The notes: generated by a model from the sequence alone, not told the origin. 64,000 nucleotides of DNA from Blautia glucerasea (GCF_020537505.1 NZ_JAJBMO010000001.1:277121-341120); one strand, 5' to 3'. Numbered from the stretch's first letter, positions 17,013-25,805 are shown. Numbers and translations are program-made.

Positions 17013-18173
17013 TTATTCCATAGAAGCGTAAACGCCATCCTTAATCACATAAGCCTTAGGAGCTTTATCGCACTCGCCGTCCTCTGTCCATTTAGCTTCT
17101 CCTGTAAGACCATTTACAGTAATATTCAGCATGGAAGCGGACATTGCTGCGCTGATGTCCTCATTGGACATATCCGGTGTGATACCAGCGTCATCTGCTG
17201 CTGCTTTCATAGCGTAAAGTACGTCATATGTATCTGCTGCGAACTGGTTTGGTGTCTCACCGTTGTATGCATCGCCATATGCTTTTACGAAGTTTACAGT
17301 TGCCTCATCATCACCTGTTGCAGAGAATGGTGTCAGAAGCATAACACCTTCTGCAAGAGAGGTATCGAAATTCTCAACGTTCAGGATACCATCCATACCG
17401 TCAACACCGAAGATCTTTATGTCAAGACCAAGGTCATGAGCCTGCTGAAGGATCAGAGCGTTGTCAGAGTAGTAGTTTGGAAGAAACAGAAGCTCTGCAC
17501 CGCTGTCTTTAATCTTACCAAGCTGTACGGAAAAGTCTGTGTTGTTGTCTGTTGTGTAAGCTTCATCAGCTACAACCTCAAGACCGTAATCACCGCAAGC
17601 TGAAACGAATGCATCATGTACACCTGAGTTGTAGTCTGCCATGGAATCGTAAAGAGTCGCTACTTTAGTAGCAAGTCCTTTCTCGGAAATATACTCAGCA
17701 GATTTGGTTCCCTGCATTGGGTCTGTGAAGCACATACGGAACTCATTGTCACCAGCTGTAATGCTGTCTACTGCTGTTGCGGATGGTGTAAAGAGGAATG
17801 TGCTCTCTGCTGCCTCTGCGCCTACTGCGATACAAGCACCGGAAGTAACGGTACCACAAAGCATCTGCATTCCTTTGTCAAGAAGGTCATTGTAAGCGTT
17901 AACTGCTTTCTCCGGATCTCCCTGATCATCACCAGCGTCAAGGATTTCTACCTGATATCCATTGAATCCGCCGTTTGCATTGATCTCATCTGCTGCGATC
18001 TTAGCTGCATTGTATACACCATTACCATACTGTGCATAATCTCCTGTCATAGGTCCAATGACACCAATCTTGAAGGTTTCCTCGCTGTCTGCAAATACAG
18101 ATACAGGTGTTACTGTGGATACTGCTATTGCTGCGGCTGCAGTAATGCTGAGTACTTTTTTCAGATTTCTCAT
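17013..18173 (-). CDS. livJ: branched-chain amino acid ABC transporter substrate-binding protein LivJ
   Basis: A type I periplasmic-binding-fold protein that captures the substrate for the downstream LivHMGF. It opens the mature part with 'FKIGVIGPMTGDYAQYG', the standard LivJ start, and has the usual two-lobe length (386 residues). The signal peptide (1-28) ends VSVFA-D and contains no lipobox cysteine, so it is a signal peptidase I substrate. This is unusual for a Gram-positive binding protein, which is normally a lipoprotein. The AAGGAGGAG site overlaps the stop of a 34-codon leader ORF. Expression is driven by a consensus promoter at 18324-18352. The exact amino acid bound cannot be told from sequence. 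Confidence 0.93.
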   Translation of the reverse strand: MRNLKKVLSITAAAAIAVSTVTPVSVFADSEETFKIGVIGPMTGDYAQYGNGVYNAAKIAADEINANGGFNGYQVEILDAGDDQGDPEKAVNAYNDLLDKGMQMLCGTVTSGACIAVGAEAAESTFLFTPSATAVDSITAGDNEFRMCFTDPMQGTKSAEYISEKGLATKVATLYDSMADYNSGVHDAFVSACGDYGLEVVADEAYTTDNNTDFSVQLGKIKDSGAELLFLPNYYSDNALILQQAHDLGLDIKIFGVDGMDGILNVENFDTSLAEGVMLLTPFSATGDDEATVNFVKAYGDAYNGETPNQFAADTYDVLYAMKAAADDAGITPDMSNEDISAAMSASMLNITVNGLTGEAKWTEDGECDKAPKAYVIKDGVYASME

Positions 18174-18182
18174 AATAAATCT

Positions 18183-18317
18183 CCTCCTTAATTTATGTAA
18201 GAGCTTCTGTCATCCCGCCCTCTCATCGTGTCTGCCACACTGAGGTAATAGAAAAGCCCACTGGTGGTTTCCCAGCCGGCTTTGGCTTCCATAACTTCTT
18301 CTCTTTACTACTTTAAT
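18183..18317 (-). promoter_or_regulatory. structured leader of livJ, possible riboswitch or leader peptide
   Basis: Between the predicted livJ transcription start and its ribosome site the RNA can form a long hairpin (AAAGCC with GGCTTT, and CTGG with CCAG, 18254-18287). A second hairpin follows (CCTCA-GTGT with ACAC-GATGAGAGG, about 18217-18245). The outer flanks GTAAAGAG and CTCTTAC can pair, giving a three-way junction. The same RNA contains a 34-codon ORF (18188-18292). I cannot match it to a known riboswitch class. Confidence 0.45.
18188..18292 (-). CDS. possible 34-codon leader ORF upstream of livJ
   Basis: An ATG-initiated frame of 34 codons (MEAKAGWETTSGL..., ending RSSYIN) whose TAA abuts the livJ GGAGGAG ribosome site, so it could couple to livJ. 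It has few Leu, Ile or Val codons, so it does not look like a classic branched-chain attenuation peptide. Its own ribosome site (AGAGAAGAAG) is weak. It may simply be a chance frame across a structured RNA leader. Confidence 0.3.
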   Translation of the reverse strand: MEAKAGWETTSGLFYYLSVADTMRGRDDRSSYIN

Positions 18318-18323
18318 GTTAAG

Positions 18324-18352
18324 ATTATAGCATCCTGTTTTTTTGATTGCAA
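18324..18352 (-). promoter_or_regulatory. promoter of livJHMGF
   Basis: On the minus strand, TTGCAA (18347-18352), a 17-bp spacer and a perfect TATAAT (18324-18329). The remainder of the 18353-18566 gap shows nothing I can support. Confidence 0.8.
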
Positions 18353-18566
18353 TAGACAATTTTATAGTTTTTTAAGAATTACAGAAAAAATTTCCGTTAC
18401 TATGTCCAAATTTTCCTGTTTTTGTTATTTCTGCGGCGTACAAGCGTGCGCTGTAGGACGCACTGCAATTCTATTATCATATTTTATATTGTAAATAGAG
18501 TGTATTTCAATTTAGTCCAATAAGGCTCTAACCCCCAAAATGCAAGTTCCTGTTGAACGCTTTTAT

Positions 18567-18597
18567 GTAAAAAAATAGGAGATGGTTTCCCATCTCC
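18567..18597 (-). terminator. terminator of infC-rpmI-rplT
   Basis: GGAGATGG/CCATCTCC (18578-18597) is followed in the minus direction by TATTTTTTTACA. Confidence 0.92.
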
Positions 18598-18624
18598 CAT
18601 ACTTTATCTCTTATTTCGCAAAAA

Positions 18625-18981
18625 TTAAGCGATTGCTTTCTTAGCGATCTCAGCAAGTGCTGCAAATCCCTGAGCATCGTTTACAGCCATCTCAGCAAGC
18701 ATCTTTCTGTTGATGTCGATGTTTGCAACTTTGAGGCCGTGCATCATTTTGCTGTAGGATAAGCCGTTCATTCTTGCAGCTGCGTTGATACGTGCGATCC
18801 AGAGCTGTCTGAACTGACGTTTCTTCTGCTTTCTTCCAGCGTAAGCGCTGGTAAGAGCACGCATAACAGACTGTTTTGCTACTCTATACTGTTTGGAACG
18901 AGCTCCTCTGTAGCCCTTTGCCAGTTTTAATACACGATTATGTTTCTTCTTTGCGTTTAATCCGCCTTTAATTCTTGCCAT
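18625..18981 (-). CDS. rplT: 50S ribosomal protein L20
   Basis: A 118-residue basic protein that nucleates early 50S assembly on 23S rRNA. The opening '[20 protein letters not shown]' and the '[20 protein letters not shown]' region are diagnostic, and the length is normal. In Firmicutes L20 also binds the leader of its own operon to reduce expression, and such a leader is visible here upstream of infC. Confidence 0.98.
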   Translation of the reverse strand: MARIKGGLNAKKKHNRVLKLAKGYRGARSKQYRVAKQSVMRALTSAYAGRKQKKRQFRQLWIARINAAARMNGLSYSKMMHGLKVANIDINRKMLAEMAVNDAQGFAALAEIAKKAIA

Positions 18982-19021
18982 TTCTTATTTTCCTCCTGTT
19001 CGTCTTCTTCTATGCTATATC

Positions 19022-19219
19022 TTATAAATACGGTAATGCTTTCTTCATGCTCTTAACATTAGTAGAATCAACAACAGTAGCTTTTCTAAGATTTCTCTTT
19101 CTCTTCTGAGATTTCTTTGTTAAGATATGGCTCTTGTAAGCTTTATTTCTTACTAATTTTCCTGTTCCTGTTTTTTTGAAGCGCTTTGCTGCTGCTCTAC
19201 AAGTTTTAATTTTTGGCAT
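19022..19219 (-). CDS. rpmI: 50S ribosomal protein L35
   Basis: A 65-residue basic ribosomal protein starting [20 protein letters not shown], with the conserved [18 protein letters not shown] core. It lies between infC and rplT in the canonical order and has an AAGGAGG ribosome site. Confidence 0.98.
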   Translation of the reverse strand: MPKIKTCRAAAKRFKKTGTGKLVRNKAYKSHILTKKSQKRKRNLRKATVVDSTNVKSMKKALPYL

Positions 19220-19309
19220 TGTAATTTCCTCCTTAATATCGTATCTATTTAATGTCCCTCATCCAGTCTGACGCCCTCCCAGGGTGTCTCTCCAAATGAA
19301 TGCAACATC

Positions 19310-19816
19310 CTAGTGTTTCTGTGCTAAAAACATTGTCATGCTTCTGCCTTCTACCTTAGGTGCCTTCTCAACTACGGCAATGTCCTTCAGCATGTCGGCA
19401 AAATCATCCAGAACGTGCTTGCTGCTTGACATATGCGCCATCTCTCTTCCGCGGAAACGAAGAGTAACCTTTACTCTGTCGCCCTTGGTAAGGAACTTAC
19501 GCGCTGCCCCAGCCTTTGTATTCAGGTCATTGGTATCAATATTGGGTGAAAGACGCACTTCTTTGACATCGATGGTCTTCTGCTTCTTCTTGGCTTCTTT
19601 CTCTTTTCTGGCAAGCTCGTAGCGGTATTTACCGTAATCAATGATCTTACATACCGGTGGCTTTGCCTGTGGGGCAATCTTTACTAAATCAAGCTCTGCC
19701 TCCTGAGCCTTGGCCATTGCCTCTCTCGCGGACATAATTCCAAGCTGTTCTCCGTCCGGTCCGATTAAGCGTACCTCTTTGTCTCTGATTTGTTCGTTAA
19801 TCATTAAATTGCTAAT
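19310..19816 (-). CDS. infC: translation initiation factor IF-3, AUU start
   Basis: IF-3 binds the 30S subunit, checks start-codon pairing and prevents early subunit joining. The two-domain layout is complete: N-domain from 'MINEQIRDKEVRLIGPDGEQ', linker 'YRYELARKEKEAKKKQKTID', C-domain 'VKEVRLSPNIDTNDLNTKAG' onward. The frame stays open upstream to 19954, but the GGAGGTG site lies about nine bases before an ATT codon at 19816-19814, while the first ATG (19804) is too far from it. ATT (AUU) is the classic infC start, used for autocontrol because IF-3 discriminates against it. From it the protein has 168 residues. Confidence 0.95.
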   Translation of the reverse strand: MSNLMINEQIRDKEVRLIGPDGEQLGIMSAREAMAKAQEAELDLVKIAPQAKPPVCKIIDYGKYRYELARKEKEAKKKQKTIDVKEVRLSPNIDTNDLNTKAGAARKFLTKGDRVKVTLRFRGREMAHMSSSKHVLDDFADMLKDIAVVEKAPKVEGRSMTMFLAQKH

Positions 19817-20066
19817 TGTCGTGCACCTCCATACCTGATAGATGATCTGTTCTGATCCAGCTTCTAACCTCTGGACTCTCATTCCCCTTCGCAGGAAGAA
19901 ATTCCTGCCTTCATACGCTGCCACACATAAAAAAAGTGCGGACAGAATCCACACTTCTCCTATTACACCCGCGAACTAAGTCACGCGCTGCTGTGCAATA
20001 TGAACCCGAGCCGCATCCAAATGTGCGCTGAGGTGAGAGTGAACTCTGCTTTCTTTTCATCACGTA
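19817..20066 (-). promoter_or_regulatory. infC-rpmI-rplT leader with attenuator (L20-leader-like)
   Basis: About 250 bases of leader RNA lie between the promoter and infC. It ends with a Rho-independent terminator: AAGTGTGGA pairs with TCCGCACTT (19934-19956, one G-U pair), followed by TTTTTTT (19928-19934). GC-rich segments upstream (about 19967-20030) can form the alternative helices. In Bacillus, L20 binds such a leader and causes early termination, and the same logic is inferred here. Confidence 0.7.
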
Positions 20067-20073
20067 CTGTTGT

Positions 20074-20102
20074 ATACTACCATGCCCGCCCGCTAAAGTC
20101 AA
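20074..20102 (-). promoter_or_regulatory. promoter of infC-rpmI-rplT
   Basis: On the minus strand, TTGACT (20097-20102), a 17-bp GC-rich spacer and TAGTAT (20074-20079). Confidence 0.7.
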
Positions 20103-20372
20103 GCCATTTTTTTATTTTTTTAATTCTTTTTTAATTCTTCTTTTTTGACATAATTATAGTTCTTTTTTGTCCTAAGCGTAAAAAAATCTGTTATTGAAAA
20201 ATCTTCCCATTTTCTGATTTTGTAACTGGGACAGAATAAAAAGGAGCGGCTTTCCAACTCAAAAAATATGTATATTTTCTTCCTTTCAGGAAAAAATAAA
20301 AAAGAATCCTGCAAAACAGGATTACGTTTCATAACACAATTGCGAAAAAATGAAACTCAGGAGGTAAAAAAC

Positions 20373-20693
20373 ATGACAATCTTAAAATGTTCCGCAACAA
20401 CCTGTGCTTACAACGAAGATATGCTCTGCTCCAGAGGGGAGATTGATGTGATGGGCGACAGTGCCAGAAGTGCCGATGAAACATCCTGCGGAAGCTTCCG
20501 TGAAAGAAGTCAGGTAACTATGAACAGTGCCAAAAACGGCTGTGGATGCGAAACCATCCAGATTGACTGTAAAGCCCACAACTGTACCTACAATGAAGAC
20601 TGCAAATGTAGTGCAGCAGCTATCAACGTAGCCGGAAGCGGTGCCAAGGAATGTTCTGAGACGAAGTGCGACACCTTTGAGTGCCAGTGCTGA
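20373..20693 (+). CDS. protein with two DUF1540 cysteine-rich repeats
   Basis: A 106-residue protein made of two tandem DUF1540 units, each about 40 residues with four cysteines (C-x5-C-x7-C ... C). The first unit starts KCSATTCAYNEDMLC and the second DCKAHNCTYNEDCKC; the last residues are CQC. The spacing suggests metal binding or disulfides, and the function is not known. The ATG follows a textbook AGGAGG site; a longer frame from 20268 lacks one. A small hairpin (AATCCTG/CAGGATT, 20303-20321) precedes the gene. The remaining 20103-20300 sequence is very A/T-rich with no clear feature. Confidence 0.85.
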   Translation: MTILKCSATTCAYNEDMLCSRGEIDVMGDSARSADETSCGSFRERSQVTMNSAKNGCGCETIQIDCKAHNCTYNEDCKCSAAAINVAGSGAKECSETKCDTFECQC

Positions 20694-20713
20694 TCGGGAA
20701 ACGAGACAAAACA

Positions 20714-20743
20714 GCCCCCGCACAAATGTGCGAGGGCCTTTTT
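20714..20743. terminator. terminator between the DUF1540 gene and ftsZ
   Basis: GCCCCCGCACA (20714-20724) pairs with TGTGCGAGGGC (20727-20737), followed by TTTTT on the plus strand. On the minus strand it is followed by TGTTTTGT, so it can serve ftsZ as well. Confidence 0.85.
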
Positions 20744-20755
20744 AATCTCTATTTC

Positions 20756-21919
20756 CTATCTGTTTCTTAAGAAGTCCGGGATCTGGATATCCTTCTTCTG
20801 AACAGTGCTGGATGGTGTCTTCGCTGTGAATGGAGTAGCATTCATAGTCGGCATGCTAAAAGATGGCATGTTCAGGTTTACACCACCAGTTGTGGCAGAA
20901 GAAGCAGGTCTCTTATTTGCAAATACAGAGTTGCTTGCCTTATTTCCAAATGGGTTAGATGCCTGTACATTGTCAGCAAGACCAGTTGCGATAACAGTGA
21001 TTCTTGCATAGTCAGCAACAGAGTCATCATACATAGCACCAAAGATGATGTTTGCATCCTCGCCTGTAAGCTCCTGTACATAGCTTGCTGCGTCGTTTGC
21101 ATCCATAAGGGAGATATCACCGGAAATGTTGATGATAACATGTGTAGCACCCTTGATGGTAGTCTCAAGCAGCGGAGAAGATACGGCCTGCTGGACAGCT
21201 TCCATAGCCTTATCATCGCCTCTTGCCTCACCGATACCAATGTGCGCAATACCCTTATCTGTCATAACGGTCTGTACATCAGCAAAGTCAAGATTGATAA
21301 GAGCCGGCAGATTGATCAGATCTGTGATGCCCTGAACGGCCTGCTGCAGAACCTCGTCTGCCTTTCTCAGTGCTTCCGGCATAGTGGTACGGCGATCAAC
21401 GATCTCCAGTAACTTGTCATTCGGGATTACAATCAATGTATCAACAGACTTCTTCAGGTTCTCAATACCTGCAAGTGCGTTGTTCATACGTGTCTTAGCT
21501 TCAAAACGGAAAGGTTTGGTCACAACACCTACAGTGAGGATACCCATTTCCTTAGCTGCTGCTGCGATAACCGGAGCTGCACCAGTACCGGTTCCACCGC
21601 CCATGCCACAGGTAACGAATACCATGTCAGCACCTTCGATGATCTGTTTCACTTCCTCAATGCTCTCTTCTGCTGCTTTCTGTCCAACCTCAGGCTGTGC
21701 TCCTGCACCAAGACCTTTGGTAATTTTCTCACCGATCTGAAGTACAGTTGGAGCTTTGCACAGAGTCAGAGCCTGCTTATCTGTATTTACTCCTACAAAC
21801 TCTACCCCGCCGATGGCCTCTTCAACCATTCTGTTTACTGCATTATTTCCGGCGCCGCCTACTCCGATTACAATAATCTTAGCAGAGGATTCCGCCTCAT
21901 TTGACATTATCTCTAACAA
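20756..21919 (-). CDS. ftsZ: cell division protein FtsZ
   Basis: The tubulin-like GTPase that forms the division ring. The tubulin signature [11 protein letters not shown] is present, as are the N-terminal '[15 protein letters not shown]' and the T7 loop NLDFADV. A 60-residue low-complexity linker leads to the C-terminal peptide '[11 protein letters not shown]', which binds partner proteins. The start is a TTG seven bases after GGAGG, and MLE matches the Bacillus N-terminus. It is the last gene of the dcw cluster. There is no ftsA beside it, so another anchor (for example SepF) must act. Confidence 0.97.
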   Translation of the reverse strand: MLEIMSNEAESSAKIIVIGVGGAGNNAVNRMVEEAIGGVEFVGVNTDKQALTLCKAPTVLQIGEKITKGLGAGAQPEVGQKAAEESIEEVKQIIEGADMVFVTCGMGGGTGTGAAPVIAAAAKEMGILTVGVVTKPFRFEAKTRMNNALAGIENLKKSVDTLIVIPNDKLLEIVDRRTTMPEALRKADEVLQQAVQGITDLINLPALINLDFADVQTVMTDKGIAHIGIGEARGDDKAMEAVQQAVSSPLLETTIKGATHVIINISGDISLMDANDAASYVQELTGEDANIIFGAMYDDSVADYARITVIATGLADNVQASNPFGNKASNSVFANKRPASSATTGGVNLNMPSFSMPTMNATPFTAKTPSSTVQKKDIQIPDFLRNR

Positions 21920-22078
21920 TGTACTTCCTCCTTTATTTCTACCTTATATCCTTTATCTTTAATTTCAGCAAATATATACCAAGCTGCATATAGCTATATC
22001 ATATATTTTTTTTGGGAATTTATCAACCACTAATTTTGTTTTTTTTATACTTTTTTCTCGAAATCCGCGGTTATTTTC

Positions 22079-23221
22079 TTAATATTCCCCATCGTAGCTG
22101 TCATAGCCGTCTTCATTATAGTCTTCACTGTAGTCTTCGCTGTAATCCTCACTATAACCTTCACTATAGTCTGTGCTTCCGTCTCCCGTGTCTTCCCCGT
22201 CTCCTTCCTCACTGTTTTCGTTTGGATTCGAGCCTACATAATTTCCATCTTTATCCAGTTGTCCATATCCGGTATAGCTTCCATCTTCCATATAGCCCCC
22301 AAGCCAGCTGCCATTTGCAGCAATGCTCTCCTCTGTAGGCTTAGGTCCTACATAGTTCATATTCTGGTCATATTCACCCTCGCCAGTGTAGTCTCCTTCC
22401 TCATCATAGCCTCCATGCCAGTTTGCAAGGGCATTCTCATAGACTGCCTGGGTATCCACACTCTCTATGGTTCCATCCTCGCCCAGATCCTGCTCGAAGG
22501 TAATGGTCTTGGAATTGTCATTTACGTTCTCCAGGTGAAGGATTCCCTTTTTGCCGGAAAGCTTAGGCAAAATAGCGCTCACCCGCACCATTTTGTCCTC
22601 GAGATATTCATCCTTGCCAAGCATGACCTGAATCTCTCCATAGGTAAGGGTAATCTCATAGCTGGCATCAAATTCAATGTGATCCGGTATATCCTGATTT
22701 TTCTGAAAAATGGTAGACAATGCCACTGCAGTGGTAAGAACCGAACTGCCTTTGATCGGAAGCTTCTCCCCCTCGATCACATGGCTTACCTCAATGCCAT
22801 CAAAAAAAGGTACCAGCTCGTCCCTTGTGCGGGAGCTTTCAATAAAAGTGCCGTTCCGGTCAAAGTAAACGTAATTATCCAGATAGGGAATACAGCCCAC
22901 AGCCTTCTTCTCACGCACACTGACACAGATACTGTTGTGGGAAAGTCTTGTAATATTGAACCCTTCTACAAAAGGCACGTCCTCCACATCTCCCCTGGAA
23001 TGGAGCAAAACTGCAAGAATGGAATTATCCGTAAACGCTCCCTGCAAAGCCATCGCCTTTACTTCTTCATCTGAATAACGTGTAGTTCCCATAACCTCCA
23101 CACTTGTCACATGAAAATAAGAAAAGAAAAAGACCAGGCCTGCCAGCAGAACTGCCCCCAGGGCTCCCCAAATTGCTTTCTTATGTTTTCTATAGATCAG
23201 CTTCATTTTCAGTGATTTCAT
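22079..23221 (-). CDS. ftsQ: cell division protein FtsQ/DivIB with repetitive acidic tail
   Basis: A bitopic divisome protein. It has a basic cytoplasmic start, one membrane segment (about 18-36), a POTRA domain ('VTSVEVMGTTRYSDEEVKAM') and a beta domain to about residue 245. Then comes an unusual acidic tail of some 130 residues. Its first part repeats glycine/tyrosine units (EEGDYTGEGEYD, EDGSYTGYGQLD, KDGNYVG); its last part repeats YSED/YSEG. In the DNA the latter is a 12-bp tandem repeat at about 22105-22170. The tail resembles the one on the division PBP in the same cluster. It lies six bases after murA. Confidence 0.92.
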   Translation of the reverse strand: MKSLKMKLIYRKHKKAIWGALGAVLLAGLVFFFSYFHVTSVEVMGTTRYSDEEVKAMALQGAFTDNSILAVLLHSRGDVEDVPFVEGFNITRLSHNSICVSVREKKAVGCIPYLDNYVYFDRNGTFIESSRTRDELVPFFDGIEVSHVIEGEKLPIKGSSVLTTAVALSTIFQKNQDIPDHIEFDASYEITLTYGEIQVMLGKDEYLEDKMVRVSAILPKLSGKKGILHLENVNDNSKTITFEQDLGEDGTIESVDTQAVYENALANWHGGYDEEGDYTGEGEYDQNMNYVGPKPTEESIAANGSWLGGYMEDGSYTGYGQLDKDGNYVGSNPNENSEEGDGEDTGDGSTDYSEGYSEDYSEDYSEDYNEDGYDSYDGEY

Positions 23222-23227
23222 ATATTG

Positions 23228-24502
23228 TTATTCCTGCATCCTTTTTACTGCTGCTCCCAGCGTATTCAGATCCTGGCAGATATGCTCATAGCCACGCTGC
23301 ACATAGGAATAGCCATCCAGTACCGTAACTCCTTTTACACACAGTGCTCCAAGGATCAGCGCGGCACCGCCTCTTAATTCCCAGGCCGTTACAATAGCTC
23401 CATGAAGTTCCTTTCCCCCATGGATCACGGCTTCCTTTCCCTGTACCCGGATATCGGCACCCATCTTCACCAGCTGCTGTGCTGCCTTATAGCGGTCTTC
23501 AAAAACGTTCTCCCGGATACAGCTTCTTCCCTTTACTGTGGCAAGCACTGCCATCACCGGGGACTGAAGATCTGTGGGAAATCCTGGATAAACTGCTGTT
23601 TCCAACAGTTCCACCGGCTTTTGAACATGTTCTCCATTGACTAATAGTTTACCACTGTTACCTTTATATTGTCCACCCATTTTCCGATATACTTCAAGAA
23701 AGGCCTCCAGTTCCCCTTCCGGTGAATTTTCCAGGGTGATCTGGCTTCTGGTTATGGCAGCGGCGCAAATGTAAGTGCCTGCCACGATCCTGTCCGGAGG
23801 AACCTGCATAGAACCTGCCTTTAAATGCTCTACACCATAAATACAGATCCGGTCCGTACCATCCCCCTCGATTTTCGCTCCCATAGCACGTAGATAACGG
23901 CAAAGCCACTGGATTTCCGGCTCCCGGGCACAATTTTCCAGCACGGTTTTCCCCTCTGCCAGTACCGCTCCCAAAATTCCCTGCTGGGTTGCCCCTACAC
24001 TTCTCTTCGGAAAAGACACAACCGTCCCCTGCAATCGGGGGCATTCTGCCATCAGAAGCCCGGCTTCTTCCGTGATCACAGCGCCCAGCTTCCGGAGCAC
24101 AAGAAGATGCAGATCAATGGGCCTTTTTCCGATCACACACCCGCCGGGATACCCCAGGCTTCCTTTTCCATTTCTTGCCAAAAGCGCACCAAGAAGGATC
24201 ACAGAGGACCGCATTTTCCCGGTAAATAAAAAAGGCACCGACCATTTATCTGCATTTTCACAATCCATATAAAGATCATGGTTTTCCCACCAGGTCACAG
24301 CACCCAGATTCTGCAGAATTTCTTCCATGCAAAAAACATCCGCGATCCGCGGACAGCCTTTCAGCACACTGACTCCCCGGTGCAAAAGAGAGGCCGCCAT
24401 CATAGGCAGCGCCGCATTTTTGGAACCCTGTATCCGAATACTCCCTTTCAACTGGTGTCCTCCCTCAATGTAAATCCGGTCATCCAAGCCATTCACTCCC
24501 AA
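23228..24502 (-). CDS. murA: UDP-N-acetylglucosamine 1-carboxyvinyltransferase
   Basis: The first committed peptidoglycan step, transferring enolpyruvate from PEP to UDP-GlcNAc. The catalytic cysteine is in 'LGYPGGCVIGKRPIDLHL', the N-terminal 'GSKNAALPMMAASLL' contacts the substrate, and 'AWELRGGAALILGAL' carries the conserved arginine. The 424-residue length is normal. The chosen start is TTG at 24502 after AAGAGG, with a GTG at 24496 as the alternative. Its place between ftsW and ftsQ, where murG/murB occur in Bacillus, is noteworthy. Many Firmicutes have two MurA paralogues. Confidence 0.94.
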   Translation of the reverse strand: MGVNGLDDRIYIEGGHQLKGSIRIQGSKNAALPMMAASLLHRGVSVLKGCPRIADVFCMEEILQNLGAVTWWENHDLYMDCENADKWSVPFLFTGKMRSSVILLGALLARNGKGSLGYPGGCVIGKRPIDLHLLVLRKLGAVITEEAGLLMAECPRLQGTVVSFPKRSVGATQQGILGAVLAEGKTVLENCAREPEIQWLCRYLRAMGAKIEGDGTDRICIYGVEHLKAGSMQVPPDRIVAGTYICAAAITRSQITLENSPEGELEAFLEVYRKMGGQYKGNSGKLLVNGEHVQKPVELLETAVYPGFPTDLQSPVMAVLATVKGRSCIRENVFEDRYKAAQQLVKMGADIRVQGKEAVIHGGKELHGAIVTAWELRGGAALILGALCVKGVTVLDGYSYVQRGYEHICQDLNTLGAAVKRMQE

Positions 24503-24517
24503 AGGGCCTCTTACCTT

Positions 24518-25645
24518 CTATTGTATGCGTCTTTTTTCATCTGGTGATAAAATGCTGCCTGTCATTTTCCGACTGACGCTTAGTGCCAGCCCCATTTCTC
24601 CCAGAAGAAATACCACCGACGTTCCTCCATAGCTGATAAAAGGAAGAGTAATCCCTGTATTAGGAATGGTGTTGGTCACAACTGCAATATTCAGGATCAC
24701 CTGTATGGCCATATGGCTCATAATCCCGCAGCAGATCAAGGTACCCTGCTGATCTTTACAGTGGAGGGCAATCACCATCAGCCGCCACATAAGAAGTCCG
24801 AATATGACTATGAGAAAAAAAGCTCCCGTCAGCCCCAGTTCCTCACAAATAATAGAAAAGATCATGTCGTTCTGGGCTTCTGGCACAAATCCCAGCTTCT
24901 GCAGACTGCTCCCAAAGCCTCTTCCAAAGAGCCCGCCGCTGCCAATGGCGTAAAGTCCCTGAATGGTCTGAAACCCCTTTTCATATTTTTCCGGATTCCG
25001 CCAAATGGCAAGACGCTCCAGGCGGTAGCTCTCCGCAGCCAGAAATACAGCGATCACAGCTACTCCAGCCACGCCCATTCCAATAAACCTGGCATATCCT
25101 GGATCGGATACAAAAATCAGGATAACACCGATTCCAAGGATTATGATCGCCGTACTCAAGTTATTGGAGCCTACCAGACCAACGATCGGAAGCAGCGTCA
25201 TCATAGTCCTGCACATAAACCAGAAGCCGACTGTGGTCTTTTTGCTTCTGGTAATCTGCCAGGTGAGAAACAGGATCACTGCCACTTTCGCAAATTCCGA
25301 AGGCTGAAAGGACAAAGGGCCAAAATTCAGCCATCTTTTGGAACCATTGATTTCCTGTCCAACCAGCAGGACAGCGGTGGAAAGTCCCATAGATAAAAGG
25401 TAAGCCGCCGGAGCCAGCCGGACAAAGAAACGATAGTCTGACTCTGCCACTATATACATAGCCAGGAACCCCAGGGTGGTTGCAAAAAACTGCTTTTTAA
25501 AATAATAGGCAGAGTCGCCGAAGCGTACTCTGCCATTATATTCACTGATGGAAAACAGCATGAACAGTCCGAATACTGCCAGAAGCAGCACCAGGATCAA
25601 TAAGACCGTGTCTGTTTTCGTTTTCTTATTTCGTTCCCGGATCAT
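24518..25645 (-). CDS. ftsW: peptidoglycan glycosyltransferase FtsW (SEDS family)
   Basis: An integral membrane SEDS polymerase that makes septal glycan strands with its class B PBP partner. About ten membrane segments are visible. SEDS motifs are 'GSKRWLNFGPLSFQPSEFAK', 'ERLAIWRNPEKYEKGFQTIQ', the 'PEAQNDMIFSIICEELG' loop with its catalytic-site Asp, and 'GITLPFISYGGTS'. A Met at 25669 is possible, but AGGAG sits nine bases before the ATG at 25645, which is preferred. It could also be called SpoVE; the dcw position favours FtsW. Confidence 0.93.
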   Translation of the reverse strand: MIRERNKKTKTDTVLLILVLLLAVFGLFMLFSISEYNGRVRFGDSAYYFKKQFFATTLGFLAMYIVAESDYRFFVRLAPAAYLLSMGLSTAVLLVGQEINGSKRWLNFGPLSFQPSEFAKVAVILFLTWQITRSKKTTVGFWFMCRTMMTLLPIVGLVGSNNLSTAIIILGIGVILIFVSDPGYARFIGMGVAGVAVIAVFLAAESYRLERLAIWRNPEKYEKGFQTIQGLYAIGSGGLFGRGFGSSLQKLGFVPEAQNDMIFSIICEELGLTGAFFLIVIFGLLMWRLMVIALHCKDQQGTLICCGIMSHMAIQVILNIAVVTNTIPNTGITLPFISYGGTSVVFLLGEMGLALSVSRKMTGSILSPDEKRRIQ

Positions 25646-25745
25646 AGAGATCTGCTCCTGCCGTCCCATGCCTTAGTTCAAACATATGCCGCACCTTAGC
25701 ATTCTATGCGTTAAATCTGCCGCGCCAGCCGGCACTCCTGTTCTA

Positions 25746-25770
25746 GAACGTGTCTGAAAAAGGCTTTCTG
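25746..25770 (+). repeat. fragment related to the MITE-like repeat end
   Basis: GAACGTGTCTGAAAAAGGCT resembles the GAGCGTGTYTGAAAA ends of the 16706-16834 element. It lies between murD and ftsW. Confidence 0.4.
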
Positions 25771-25805
25771 CCACACAACCTGCCAGCTGTAATAATGCAC
25801 TGGAT

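Noticed and set aside
22105..22170. Tandem 12-bp repeats as a CRISPR-like array
   Set aside because: They are in-frame codons for YSED repeats in FtsQ, with no spacers.
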